Source of the DNA: Ziziphus jujuba
Taxonomy: Eukaryota > Streptophyta > Magnoliopsida > Rosales > Rhamnaceae
Direction of reading: 5' to 3'
Assembly (NCBI RefSeq): GCF_031755915.1
Contig: NC_083388.1
Coordinates: 27,807,001-27,871,000 of the forward strand
Length of the DNA stretch: 64,000 bases
Position 1 is the stretch's first letter. Every line of letters starts with the position of its first letter. The position numbers and the translations under genes are program-made. A model generated the notes under the pieces. It was not told the DNA's origin. It saw nothing but the letters and a program-made list of their open reading frames with translations, and made no database searches. Positions 1 to 11,804 of the stretch are shown piece by piece.

Positions 1-325
1 TAAACAGAAATATCACACACAAAAAAAAAATATTATTTGCTAACAAGCGAAGCATAAGAAGTTTTATGCTTTGCCTCTTACCATGATCTAAAAAAAAAAT
101 ATTAATTTAATAAGTTGCTTAAATATTTTCACAGGATATTTGATGTTGTAAAGAAAATCAGATTGAGGTAAAAAAAAAACAAAAATAAATTATATTTCCT
201 AGCAGACGATGTGGAAACATTTCTATGCGTCGCCTATTACTGATAACTAAAAAAAAAAAACACACTAGTTTATGTTGTTTAAATATTTTCACTGGTGATT
301 TGATGCTTAAAGAAAATTAGATTGA
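1..325 (+). repeat. Representative A+B dimer (first in window)
   Basis: Monomer A runs to position 166 (ending GATTGA) and monomer B covers 167-325. The next A starts TTAAACAG at 326. A-tracts lie near 21-30, 90-99, 170-179 and 248-259, two per monomer. The A dyad is at 47-74. An ACTAGT hexamer (the SpeI recognition sequence) lies at 264-269 in B and recurs in many but not all dimers. A and B align along their whole length: TTGCTAACAAGCGA matches TTCCTAGCAGACGA, GCCTCTTACCATGAT matches GCCTATTACTGATAA, and the last 50 or so bases are nearly the same. The dimer therefore arose by duplication and divergence of one monomer. This copy carries the rare loop GAAGTT and the rare TTGAGGT junction, which makes it a useful HOR anchor. 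Confidence 0.95.
47..74 (+). repeat. A1-type dyad (hairpin-forming inverted repeat), representative
   Basis: The arms are GCGAAGCATAA (47-57) and TTATGCTTTGC (64-74) around a 6-nt loop. Ten Watson-Crick pairs plus one G.T at the third pair. A1 is the most common type in the first half of the window. This copy has loop GAAGTT; nearly all others have GTAGTT. Confidence 0.85.
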
Positions 326-703
326 TTAAACAGAAATATCACACACAAAAAAAAAAAATTATTTGCTAACAAGCGAAGCATAAGTAGTTTTATGCTTTGC
401 CTCTTACCATGATCTAAAAAAAAAATATTAATTTAATAAGTTGCTTAAATATTTTCACAGGATATTTGATGTTGTAAAGAAAATCAGATTGAGTTAAAAA
501 AGAAAACAAAAATAAATTATATTTCCTAACAGAGGATGTGGAAACATTTCTATGCGTCGCCTATTACTGATAACTAAAACAAAAAAAAAAAAACACTAGT
601 TTATGTTGTTTAAATATTTTCACTGGTGATTTGATGCTTAAAGAAAATTAGATTGATTAAACAGAAATATCACACACAAAAAAAAAAAATTATTTGCTAA
701 CAA

Positions 704-731
704 GCAACGCATAAGTAGTTTTATGCGTTGC
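704..731 (+). repeat. A2-type dyad, representative
   Basis: The arms GCAACGCATAA (704-714) and TTATGCGTTGC (721-731) are perfect reverse complements of 11 bp around GTAGTT. Relative to A3, the third pair has changed on both sides (G:C to A:T). A2 is confined to subarray I and the start of subarray II. Confidence 0.88.
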
Positions 732-1357
732 CTCTTACCATGATTTAAAAAACAAATGTTAATTTAATAAGTTGCTTAAATATTTTCACAGGATATTTGA
801 TGTTGTAAAGAAAATCAGATTGAGTTAAAAAAAAAACAAAAATAAATTATATTTCCTAGCAGACGATGTGGAAACATTTCTATGCGTCGCCTATTACTGA
901 TAACTAAAAAAAAAAACACACTAGTTTATGTTGTTTAAATATTTTCACTGGTGATTTGATGCTGAAAGAAAATCAGATTGATTAAACAGAAATATCACAC
1001 ACAAAAAAAAAAATATTATTTGCTAACAAGCGAAGCATAAGTAGTTTTATGCTTTGCCTCTTACCATGATTTAAAAAAAAATGTTAATTTAATAAGTTGC
1101 TTAAATATTTCCACAGAATATTTCATGTTGTGAAGAAAATCAGATTAAGTTAAAAAAAAAAACACAAAAAGAAATTGTATTTGCTAATAGGCGATACGGA
1201 AACATTTTTATGCGTCGCCTATTACTGATAATGAAAAAAAAACACTAGTTTATGTTGTTTAAATATTTTCACTGATGATTTGATGCTGAAAGAAAATCAG
1301 ATAGATTAAAGAGAAAGATTACACACACAAAAAAAAAAAAAAATCATTTGCTAACAA

Positions 1358-1385
1358 GCGACGCATAAGTAGTTTTATGCGTCGC
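1358..1385 (+). repeat. A3-type dyad, representative
   Basis: The arms GCGACGCATAA (1,358-1,368) and TTATGCGTCGC (1,375-1,385) are perfect reverse complements of 11 bp. It has four CpG sites. A3 occurs in every subarray and is a reasonable candidate for the ancestral form. Confidence 0.88.
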
Positions 1386-1841
1386 CTCTTACCATGATCT
1401 AAAAAAAAATGTTAATTTAATAAGCTGCTTAAATATTTGCGCAGGATATTTGATGTTGTAAAGAAAATCAGATAGAATTAAGAAAAAAACAAAAATAAAT
1501 TGTATTTCCTTATAGACGATGTGGAAACATTTCTATGCGTCGCCGATTACTGATAACCTATGAAAAAAAAAACACTAGTTTATGTTGTTTAAATATTTTC
1601 ATTGGTGATTTGATGCTGAAAGAAAATCAGATTGATTAAATAGAAATATCACTCACACAAAAAAAAAAATTATTTGCTAACAAGCGAAGCATAAGTAGTT
1701 TTATGCTTTGCCTCTTACCATGATTTTAAAAAAAATGTTAATTTAATAGGTTGCTTAAATATTTCCACAGAATATTTGATGTTGTGAAGAAAATCAGATT
1801 AAGTTAAAAAAAAAAAACACAAAAAAAGAAATTGTATTTGC

Positions 1842-1881
1842 TAATAGGCGACACGGAAACATTTTTATGCGTCGCCTATTA
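1842..1881 (+). repeat. B2-type dyad, representative
   Basis: TAATAGGCGAC (1,842-1,852) and GTCGCCTATTA (1,871-1,881) are perfect 11-bp reverse complements around an 18-nt loop. The position in the B monomer corresponds to the A dyad, but the stem is shifted outward and the loop is longer. Confidence 0.85.
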
Positions 1882-2951
1882 CTGATAATGAAAAAAAACA
1901 CGCTAGTTTATGTTGTTTAAATATTTTCACTGGTGATTTGATGCTGGAAAATCAGATTGATTAAACAGAAATATCACACACAAAAAAAAAAAAAATTTTT
2001 GCTAACAAGCGAAGCATAAGTAGTTTTATGCTTTGCCTCTTACCATGATTTAAAAAAAAATGTTAATTTAATAAGTTGCTTTAATATTTTCACAGGATAT
2101 TTGATGTTGTAAAGAAAATCAGATTGAGTTAAAAAAAAAACAAAAATAAATTATATTTCCTAACAGAGGATGTGGAAACATTTCTATGCGTCGCCTATTA
2201 CTGATAACTAAAACAAAAAAAAAAAAAACACTAGTTTATGTTGTTTAAATATTTTCACTGGTGATTTGATGCTTAAAAAAAATTAGATTGATTAAACAGA
2301 AATATCACACACAAAAAAAAAAAAATTATTTGCTAACAAGCAACGCATAAGTAGTTTTATGCGTTGCCTCTTACCATGATTTAAAAAAAAAATGTTAATT
2401 TAATAAGTTGCTTAAATATTTTCACAGGATATTTGATGTTGTAAAGAAAATCAGATTGAGTTAAAAACAAAAACAAAAATAAATTATATTTCCTAACAGA
2501 GGATGTGGAAACATTTCTATGCGTCGCCTATTACTGATAACTAAAACAAAAAAAAAAAAACACTAGTTTATGTTGTTAAAATATTTTCACTGGTGATTTG
2601 ATGCTTAAAGAAAATTAGATTGATTAAACAGAAATATCACACACAAAAAAAAAAAATTATTTGCTAACAAGCAACGCATAAGTAGTTTTATGCGTTGCCT
2701 CTTACCATGATTTAAAAAACAAATGTTAATTTAATAAGTTGCTTAAATATTTTCACAGGATATTTGATGTTGTAAAGAAAATCAGATTGAGTTAAAAAAA
2801 AAAACAAAAATAAATTATATTTCCTAGCAGACGATGTGGAAACATTTCTATGCGTCGCCTATTACTGATAACTAAAAAAAAAAAACACACTAGTTTATGT
2901 TGTTTAAATATTTTCTCTGATGATTTGATGCTGAAAGAAAATCAGATTGAT

Positions 2952-4261
2952 TAAACAGAAATATCACACACAAAAAAAAAATATTATTTGCTAACAAGCG
3001 AAGCATAAGAAGTTTTATGCTTTGCCTCTTACCATGATCTAAAAAAAAAATATTAATTTAATAAGTTGCTTAAATATTTTCACAGGATATTTGATGTTGT
3101 AAAGAAAATCAGATTGAGGTAAAAAAAAAACAAAAATAAATTATATTTCCTAGCAGACGATGTGGAAACATTTCTATGCGTCGCCTATTACTGATAACTA
3201 AAAAAAAAAAACACACTAGTTTATGTTGTTTAAATATTTTCACTGGTGATTTGATGCTTAAAGAAAATTAGATTGATTAAACAGAAATATCACACACAAA
3301 AAAAAAAAATTATTTGCTAACAAGCGAAACATAAGTAGTTTTATGCTTTGCCTCTTACCATGATCTAAAAAAAAAATATTAATTTAATAAGTTGCTTAAA
3401 TATTTTCACAGGATATTTGATGTTGTAAAGAAAATCAGATTGAGTTAAAAAAGAAAACAAAAATAAATTATATTTCCTAACAGAGGATGTGGAAACATTT
3501 CTATGCGTCGCCTATTACTGATAACTAAAACAAAAAAAAAAAAAACACTAGTTTATGTTGTTTGAATATTTTCACTGGTGATTTGATGCTTAAAGAAAAT
3601 TAGATTGATTAAACAGAAATATCACACACAAAAAAAAAAAATTATTTGCTAACAAGAAACGCATAAGTAGTTTTATGCGTTGCCTCTTACCATGATTTAA
3701 AAAACAAATGTTAATTTAATAAGTTGCTTAAATATTTTCACAGGATATTTGATGTTGTAAAGAAAATCAGATTGAGTTAAAAAAAAAACAAAAACAAATT
3801 ATATTTCCTAGCAGACGATGTGGAAACATTTCTATGCGTCGCCTATTACTGATAACTAAAAAAAAAAAACACACTAGTTTATGTTGTTTAAATATTTTCA
3901 CTGGTGATTTGATGCTGAAAGAAAATCAGATTGATTAAACAGAAATATCACACACAAAAAAAAAAAATTATTTGCTAACAAGCGAAGCATAAGTAGTTTT
4001 ATGCTTTGCCTCTTACCATGATTTTAAAAAAAAATGTTAATTTAATAAGTTGCTTAAATATTTCCACAGAATATTTGATGTTGTGAAGAAAATCAGATTA
4101 AGTTAAAAAAAAAAAACACAAAAAGAAATTGTATTTGCTAATAGGCGATACGGAAACATTTTTATGCGTCGCCTATTACTGATAATGAAAAAAAAAACAC
4201 TAGTTTATGTTGTTTAAATATTTTCACTGATGATTTGATGCTGAAAGAAAATCAGATTGAT
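2952..4261 (+). repeat. Four-dimer HOR block, copy 1
   Basis: This block has four dimers: A1 with the GAAGTT loop, an A1 with GCGAAACATAA, an A2-like dyad reading AAGAAACGCATAA, and A1 with TTTCCACAGAATATT. The damaged dyads (GAAAC near 3,327 and AGAAACGC near 3,654) are specific markers. The AGAAACGC marker also appears in the matching block at 11,805-13,113. Confidence 0.82.
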
Positions 4262-5569
4262 TAAACAGAAATATCACACACAAAAAAAAAATATTATTTG
4301 CTAACAAGCGAAGCATAAGAAGTTTTATGCTTTGCCTCTTACCATGATCTAAAAAAAAAATATTAATTTAATAAGTTGCTTAAATATTTTCACAGGATAT
4401 TTGATGTTGTAAAGAAAATCAGATTGAGGTAAAAAAAAAACAAAAATAAATTATATTTCCTAGCAGACGATGTGGAAACATTTCTATGCGTCGCCTATTA
4501 CTGATAACTAAAAAAAAAAAACACACTAGTTTATGTTGTTTAAATATTTTCACTGGTGATTTGATGCTTAAAGAAAATTAGATTGATTAAACAGAAATAT
4601 CACACACAAAAAAAAAAAATTATTTGCTAACAAGCGAAGCATAAGTAGTTTTATGCTTTGCCTCTTACCATGATCTAAAAAAAAAATATTAATTTAATAA
4701 GTTGCTTAAATATTTTCACAGGATATTTGATGTTGTAAAGAAAATCAGATTGAGTTAAAAAAGAAAACAAAAATAAATTATATTTCCTAACAGAGGATGT
4801 GGAAACATTTCTATGCGTCGCCTATTACTGATAACTAAAACAAAAAAAAAAAAACACTAGTTTATGTTGTTTAAATATTTTCACTGGTGATTTGATGCTT
4901 AAAGAAAATTAGATTGATTAAACAGAAATATCACACACAAAAAAAAAAAATTATTTGCTAACAAGCAACGCATAAGTAGTTTTATGCGTTGCCTCTTACC
5001 ATGATCTAAAAAAAAAATATTAATTTAATAAGTTGCTTAAATATTTTCACAGGATATTTGATGTTGTAAAGAAAATCAGATTGAGGTAAAAAAAAAACAA
5101 AAATAAATTATATTTCCTAGCAGACGATGTGGAAACATTTCTATGCGTCGCCTATTACTGATAACTAAAAAAAAAAAACACACTAGTTTATGTTGTTTAA
5201 ATATTTTCACTGGTGATTTGATGCTTAAAGAAAATTAGATTGATTAAACAGAAATATCACACACAAAAAAAAAAAATTATTTGCTAACAAGCGAAGCATA
5301 AGTAGTTTTATGCTTTGCCTCTTACCATGATTTTAAAAAAAAATGTTAATTTAATAAGTTGCTTAAATATTTCCACAGAATATTTGATGTTGTGAAGAAA
5401 ATCAGATTAAGTTAAAAAAAAAAACACAAAAAGAAATTGTATTTGCTAATAGGCGATACGGAAACATTTTTATGCGTCGCCTATTACTGATAATGAAAAA
5501 AAAAACACTAGTTTATGTTGTTTAAATATTTTCACTGATGATTTGATGCTGAAAGAAAATCAGATTGAT
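4262..5569 (+). repeat. Four-dimer block containing a hybrid dimer
   Basis: The order is A1 (GAAGTT loop), A1, hybrid A2, A1 (TTTCCACAG). The third dimer (4,918-5,243) has an A2 dyad on its left but the GATCTAAAAAAAAAATAT and TTGAGGT segments of the block-start dimer on its right. This is a recombination or gene-conversion junction between two dimer types. Confidence 0.78.
4918..5243 (+). repeat. Hybrid dimer (A2 left part, block-start right part)
   Basis: The left part carries GCAACGCATAA/TTATGCGTTGC as in the dimer that starts near 657. From about 5,000 onward it carries GATCTAAAAAAAAAATAT, TTGAGGTAAA and GATGCTTAAAG as in the dimer at 1-325. The switch lies in the shared TTGCCTCTTACCATGAT stretch just before 5,005. 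Confidence 0.75.
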
Positions 5570-6863
5570 TAAACAGAAATATCACACACAAAAAAAAAAT
5601 ATTATTTGCTAACAAGCGAAGCATAAGAAGTTTTATGCTTTGCCTCTTACCATGATCTAAAAAAAAAATATTAATTTAATAAGTTGCTTAAATATTTTCA
5701 CAGGATATTTGATGTTGTAAAGAAAATCAGATTGAGTTAAAAAAAAAACAAAAATAAATTATATTTCCTAGCAGACGATGTGGAAACATTTCTATGCGTC
5801 GCCTATTACTGATAACTAAAAAAAAAAACACACTAGTTTATGTTGTTTAAATATTTTCACTGGTGATTTGATGCTGAAAGAAAATCAGATTGATTAAACA
5901 GAAATATCACACACAAAAAAAAAAATATTATTTGCTAACAAGCGAAGCATAAGTAGTTTTATGCTTTGCCTCTTACCATGATTTTAAAAAAAATGTTAAT
6001 TTAATAAGTTGCTTAAATATTTCCACAGAATATTTCATGTTGTGAAGAAAATCAGATTAAGTTAAAAAAAAAAACACAAAAAGAAATTGTATTTGCTAAT
6101 AGGCGATACGGAAACATTTTTATGCGTCGCCTATTACTGATAATGAAAAAAAAACACTAGTTTATGTTGTTTAAATATTTTCACTGATGATTTGATGCTG
6201 AAAGAAAATCAGATAGATTAAAGAGAAAGATTACACACACAAAAAAAAAAAAAAATCATTTGCTAACAAGCGACGCATAAGTAGTTTTATGCGTCGCCTC
6301 TTACCATGATCTAAAAAAAAATGTTAATTTAATAAGCTGCTTAAATATTTGCGCAGGATATTTGATGTTGTAAAGAAAATCAGATTGAATTAAGAAAAAA
6401 ACAAAAATAAATTGTATTTCCTTATAGACGATGTGGAAACATTTCTATGCGTCGCCGATTACTGATAACCTATGAAAAAAAAAACACTAGTTTATGTTGT
6501 TTAAATATTTTCATTGGTGATTTGATGCTGAAAGAAAATCAGATTGATTAAATAGAAATATCACTCACACAAAAAAAAAAATTATTTGCTAACAAGCGAA
6601 GCATAAGTAGTTTTATGCTTTGCCTCTTACCATGATTTTAAAAAAAATGTTAATTTAATAGGTTGCTTAAATATTTCCACAGAATATTTGATGTTGTGAA
6701 GAAAATCAGATTAAGTTAAAAAAAAAAAACACAAAAAAAGAAATTGTATTTGCTAATAGGCGACACGGAAACATTTTTATGCGTCGCCTATTACTGATAA
6801 TGAAAAAAAACACGCTAGTTTATGTTGTTTAAATATTTTCACTGGTGATTTGATGCTGGAAAA

Positions 6864-7853
6864 TCAGATTGATTAAACAGAAATATCACACACAAAAAAA
6901 AAAAAAATTTTTGCTAACAAGCGAAGCATAAGTAGTTTTATGCTTTGCCTCTTACCATGATTTAAAAAAAAATGTTAATTTAATAAGTTGCTTTAATATT
7001 TTCACAGGATATTTGATGTTGTAAAGAAAATCAGATTGAGTTAAAAAAAAAACAAAAATAAATTATATTTCCTAACAGAGGATGTGGAAACATTTCTATG
7101 CGTCGCCTATTACTGATAACTAAAACAAAAAAAAAAAAAACACTAGTTTATGTTGTTTAAATATTTTCACTGGTGATTTGATGCTTAAAAAAAATTAGAT
7201 TGATTAAACAGAAATATCACACACAAAAAAAAAAAAATTATTTGCTAACAAGCAACGCATAAGTAGTTTTATGCGTTGCCTCTTACCATGATTTAAAAAA
7301 AAAATGTTAATTTAATAAGTTGCTTAAATATTTTCACAGGATATTTGATGTTGTAAAGAAAATCAGATTGAGTTAAAAACAAAAACAAAAATAAATTATA
7401 TTTCCTAACAGAGGATGTGGAAACATTTCTATGCGTCGCCTATTACTGATAACTAAAACAAAAAAAAAAAAACACTAGTTTATGTTGTTAAAATATTTTC
7501 ACTGGTGATTTGATGCTTAAAGAAAATTAGATTGATTAAACAGAAATATCACACACAAAAAAAAAAAATTATTTGCTAACAAGCAACGCATAAGTAGTTT
7601 TATGCGTTGCCTCTTACCATGATTTAAAAAACAAATGTTAATTTAATAAGTTGCTTAAATATTTTCACAGGATATTTGATGTTGTAAAGAAAATCAGATT
7701 GAGTTAAAAAAAAAAACAAAAATAAATTATATTTCCTAGCAGACGATGTGGAAACATTTCTATGCGTCGCCTATTACTGATAACTAAAAAAAAAAAACAC
7801 ACTAGTTTATGTTGTTTAAATATTTTCTCTGATGATTTGATGCTGAAAGAAAA
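6864..7853 (+). repeat. 990-bp tandem duplication, copy 1 (three dimers)
   Basis: The order is A1 with GCTTTAATATT (near 6,991), A2, A2. The same three dimers follow immediately, offset by 990 bp. The end points are approximate because the flanks are also satellite. Confidence 0.8.
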
Positions 7854-8843
7854 TCAGATTGATTAAACAGAAATATCACACACAAAAAAAAAAAAAATTT
7901 TTGCTAACAAGCGAAGCATAAGTAGTTTTATGCTTTGCCTCTTACCATGATTTAAAAAAAAATGTTAATTTAATAAGTTGCTTTAATATTTTCACAGGAT
8001 ATTTGATGTTGTAAAGAAAATCAGATTGAGTTAAAAAAAAAACAAAAATAAATTATATTTCCTAACAGAGGATGTGGAAACATTTCTATGCGTCGCCTAT
8101 TACTGATAACTAAAACAAAAAAAAAAAAAACACTAGTTTATGTTGTTTAAATATTTTCACTGGTGATTTGATGCTTAAAAAAAATTAGATTGATTAAACA
8201 GAAATATCACACACAAAAAAAAAAAAATTATTTGCTAACAAGCAACGCATAAGTAGTTTTATGCGTTGCCTCTTACCATGATTTAAAAAAAAAATGTTAA
8301 TTTAATAAGTTGCTTAAATATTTTCACAGGATATTTGATGTTGTAAAGAAAATCAGATTGAGTTAAAAACAAAAACAAAAATAAATTATATTTCCTAACA
8401 GAGGATGTGGAAACATTTCTATGCGTCGCCTATTACTGATAACTAAAACAAAAAAAAAAAAACACTAGTTTATGTTGTTAAAATATTTTCACTGGTGATT
8501 TGATGCTTAAAGAAAATTAGATTGATTAAACAGAAATATCACACACAAAAAAAAAAAATTATTTGCTAACAAGCAACGCATAAGTAGTTTTATGCGTTGC
8601 CTCTTACCATGATTTAAAAAACAAATGTTAATTTAATAAGTTGCTTAAATATTTTCACAGGATATTTGATGTTGTAAAGAAAATCAGATTGAGTTAAAAA
8701 AAAAAACAAAAATAAATTATATTTCCTAGCAGACGATGTGGAAACATTTCTATGCGTCGCCTATTACTGATAACTAAAAAAAAAAAACACACTAGTTTAT
8801 GTTGTTTAAATATTTTCTCTGATGATTTGATGCTGAAAGAAAA
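7854..8843 (+). repeat. 990-bp tandem duplication, copy 2 (three dimers)
   Basis: This is a near-identical copy of the preceding 990 bp. The private CTTTAATATT variant recurs at 7,981, and the A-run lengths match at the sites I compared. A duplication this similar suggests recent unequal exchange. An assembly artefact cannot be excluded from sequence alone. Confidence 0.8.
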
Positions 8844-8853
8844 TCAGATTGAT

Positions 8854-11804
8854 TAAACAGAAATATCACACACAAAAAAAAAATATTATTTGCTAACAAG
8901 CGAAGCATAAGAAGTTTTATGCTTTGCCTCTTACCATGATCTAAAAAAAAAATATTAATTTAATAAGTTGCTTAAATATTTTCACAGGATATTTGATGTT
9001 GTAAAGAAAATCAGATTGAGGTAAAAAAAAAACAAAAATAAATTATATTTCCTAGCAGACGATGTGGAAACATTTCTATGCGTCGCCTATTACTGATAAC
9101 TAAAAAAAAAAAACACACTAGTTTATGTTGTTTAAATATTTTCACTGGTGATTTGATGCTTAAAGAAAATTAGATTGATTAAACAGAAATATCACACACA
9201 AAAAAAAAAAATTATTTGCTAACAAGCGAAGCATAAGTAGTTTTATGCTTTGCCTCTTACCATGATCTAAAAAAAAAATATTAATTTAATAAGTTGCTTA
9301 AATATTTTCACAGGATATTTGATGTTGTAAAGAAAATCAGATTGAGTTAAAAAAGAAAACAAAAATAAATTATATTTCCTAACAGAGGATGTGGAAACAT
9401 TTCTATGCGTCGCCTATTACTGATAACTAAAACAAAAAAAAAAAAACACTAGTTTATGTTGTTTAAATATTTTCACTGGTGATTTGATGCTTAAAGAAAA
9501 TTAGATTGATTAAACAGAAATATCACACACAAAAAAAAAAAATTATTTGCTAACAAGCAACGCATAAGTAGTTTTATGCGTTGCCTCTTACCATGATTTA
9601 AAAAACAAATGTTAATTTAATAAGTTGCTTAAATATTTTCACAGGATATTTGATGTTGTAAAGAAAATCAGATTGAGTTAAAAAAAAAACAAAAATAAAT
9701 TATATTTCCTAGCAGACGATGTGGAAACATTTCTATGCGTCGCCTATTACTGATAACTAAAAAAAAAAACACACTAGTTTATGTTGTTTAAATATTTTCA
9801 CTGGTGATTTGATGCTGAAAGAAAATCAGATTGATTAAACAGAAATATCACACACAAAAAAAAAAATATTATTTGCTAACAAGCGAAGCATAAGTAGTTT
9901 TATGCTTTGCCTCTTACCATGATTTTAAAAAAAATGTTAATTTAATAAGTTGCTTAAATATTTCCACAGAATATTTCATGTTGTGAAGAAAATCAGATTA
10001 AGTTAAAAAAAAAAACACAAAAAGAAATTGTATTTGCTAATAGGCGATACGGAAACATTTTTATGCGTCGCCTATTACTGATAATGAAAAAAAAACACTA
10101 GTTTATGTTGTTTAAATATTTTCACTGATGATTTGATGCTGAAAGAAAATCAGATAGATTAAAGAGAAAGATTACACACACAAAAAAAAAAAAAAATCAT
10201 TTGCTAACAAGCGACGCATAAGTAGTTTTATGCGTCGCCTCTTACCATGATCTAAAAAAAAATGTTAATTTAATAAGCTGCTTAAATATTTGCGCAGGAT
10301 ATTTGATGTTGTAAAGAAAATCAGATTGAATTAAGAAAAAAACAAAAATAAATTGTATTTCCTTATAGACGATGTGGAAACATTTCTATGCGTCGCCGAT
10401 TACTGATAACCTATGAAAAAAAAAACACTAGTTTATGTTGTTTAAATATTTTCATTGGTGATTTGATGCTGAAAGAAAATCAGATTGATTAAATAGAAAT
10501 ATCACTCACACAAAAAAAAAAATTATTTGCTAACAAGCGAAGCATAAGTAGTTTTATGCTTTGCCTCTTACCATGATTTTAAAAAAAATGTTAATTTAAT
10601 AGGTTGCTTAAATATTTCCACAGAATATTTGATGTTGTGAAGAAAATCAGATTAAGTTAAAAAAAAAAAACACAAAAAAAGAAATTGTATTTGCTAATAG
10701 GCGACACGGAAACATTTTTATGCGTCGCCTATTACTGATAATGAAAAAAAACACGCTAGTTTATGTTGTTTAAATATTTTCACTGGTGATTTGATGCTGG
10801 AAAATCAGATTGATTAAACAGAAATATCACACACAAAAAAAAAAAAAATTTTTGCTAACAAGCGAAGCATAAGTAGTTTTATGCTTTGCCTCTTACCATG
10901 ATTTAAAAAAAAATGTTAATTTAATAAGTTGCTTTAATATTTTCACAGGATATTTGATGTTGTAAAGAAAATCAGATTGAGTTAAAAAAAAAACAAAAAT
11001 AAATTATATTTCCTAACAGAGGATGTGGAAACATTTCTATGCGTCGCCTATTACTGATAACTAAAACAAAAAAAAAAAAAACACTAGTTTATGTTGTTTA
11101 AATATTTTCACTGGTGATTTGATGCTTAAAAAAAATTAGATTGATTAAACAGAAATATCACACACAAAAAAAAAAAAATTATTTGCTAACAAGCAACGCA
11201 TAAGTAGTTTTATGCGTTGCCTCTTACCATGATTTAAAAAAAAAATGTTAATTTAATAAGTTGCTTAAATATTTTCACAGGATATTTGATGTTGTAAAGA
11301 AAATCAGATTGAGTTAAAAACAAAAACAAAAATAAATTATATTTCCTAACAGAGGATGTGGAAACATTTCTATGCGTCGCCTATTACTGATAACTAAAAC
11401 AAAAAAAAAAAAACACTAGTTTATGTTGTTAAAATATTTTCACTGGTGATTTGATGCTTAAAGAAAATTAGATTGATTAAACAGAAATATCACACACAAA
11501 AAAAAAAAATTATTTGCTAACAAGCAACGCATAAGTAGTTTTATGCGTTGCCTCTTACCATGATTTAAAAAACAAATGTTAATTTAATAAGTTGCTTAAA
11601 TATTTTCACAGGATATTTGATGTTGTAAAGAAAATCAGATTGAGTTAAAAAAAAAAACAAAAATAAATTATATTTCCTAGCAGACGATGTGGAAACATTT
11701 CTATGCGTCGCCTATTACTGATAACTAAAAAAAAAAAACACACTAGTTTATGTTGTTTAAATATTTTCTCTGATGATTTGATGCTGAAAGAAAATCAGAT
11801 TGAT
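8854..11804 (+). repeat. Nine-dimer HOR block, copy 2
   Basis: The dyad order and private variants match 1-2,951, offset by 8,853 bp. ATAGATTAAAGAG lies at 1,301 and 10,154. The match extends on into the following four-dimer block. Confidence 0.85.

Larger units (their letters stand above)
1..2951 (+). repeat. Nine-dimer HOR block, copy 1
   Basis: The dyad order over nine dimers is A1 (GAAGTT loop), A1, A2, A1 (with ATATTTCATG), A3, A1, A1 (with GCTTTAATATT), A2, A2. The same order with the same private variants recurs at 8,854-11,804. The mean dimer length is about 328 bp. Confidence 0.85.
5570..8853 (+). repeat. Ten-dimer block with an internal three-dimer duplication
   Basis: The first dimer is also a hybrid: GAAGTT loop on the left, TTGAGTTAAA and GATGCTGAAAG on the right. 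Dimers 2-7 repeat dimers 4-9 of the block at 1-2,951 at an offset of 4,912 bp (for example ATAGATTAAAGAG at 1,301 and 6,213). The last three dimers are a further tandem copy of the preceding three. Confidence 0.8.

Noticed and set aside
47..74. Rho-independent terminators (GC-rich hairpin near T-runs on the minus strand)
   Set aside because: The T-run does not follow the stem directly, the element recurs about every 326 bp without genes, and the array looks eukaryotic.
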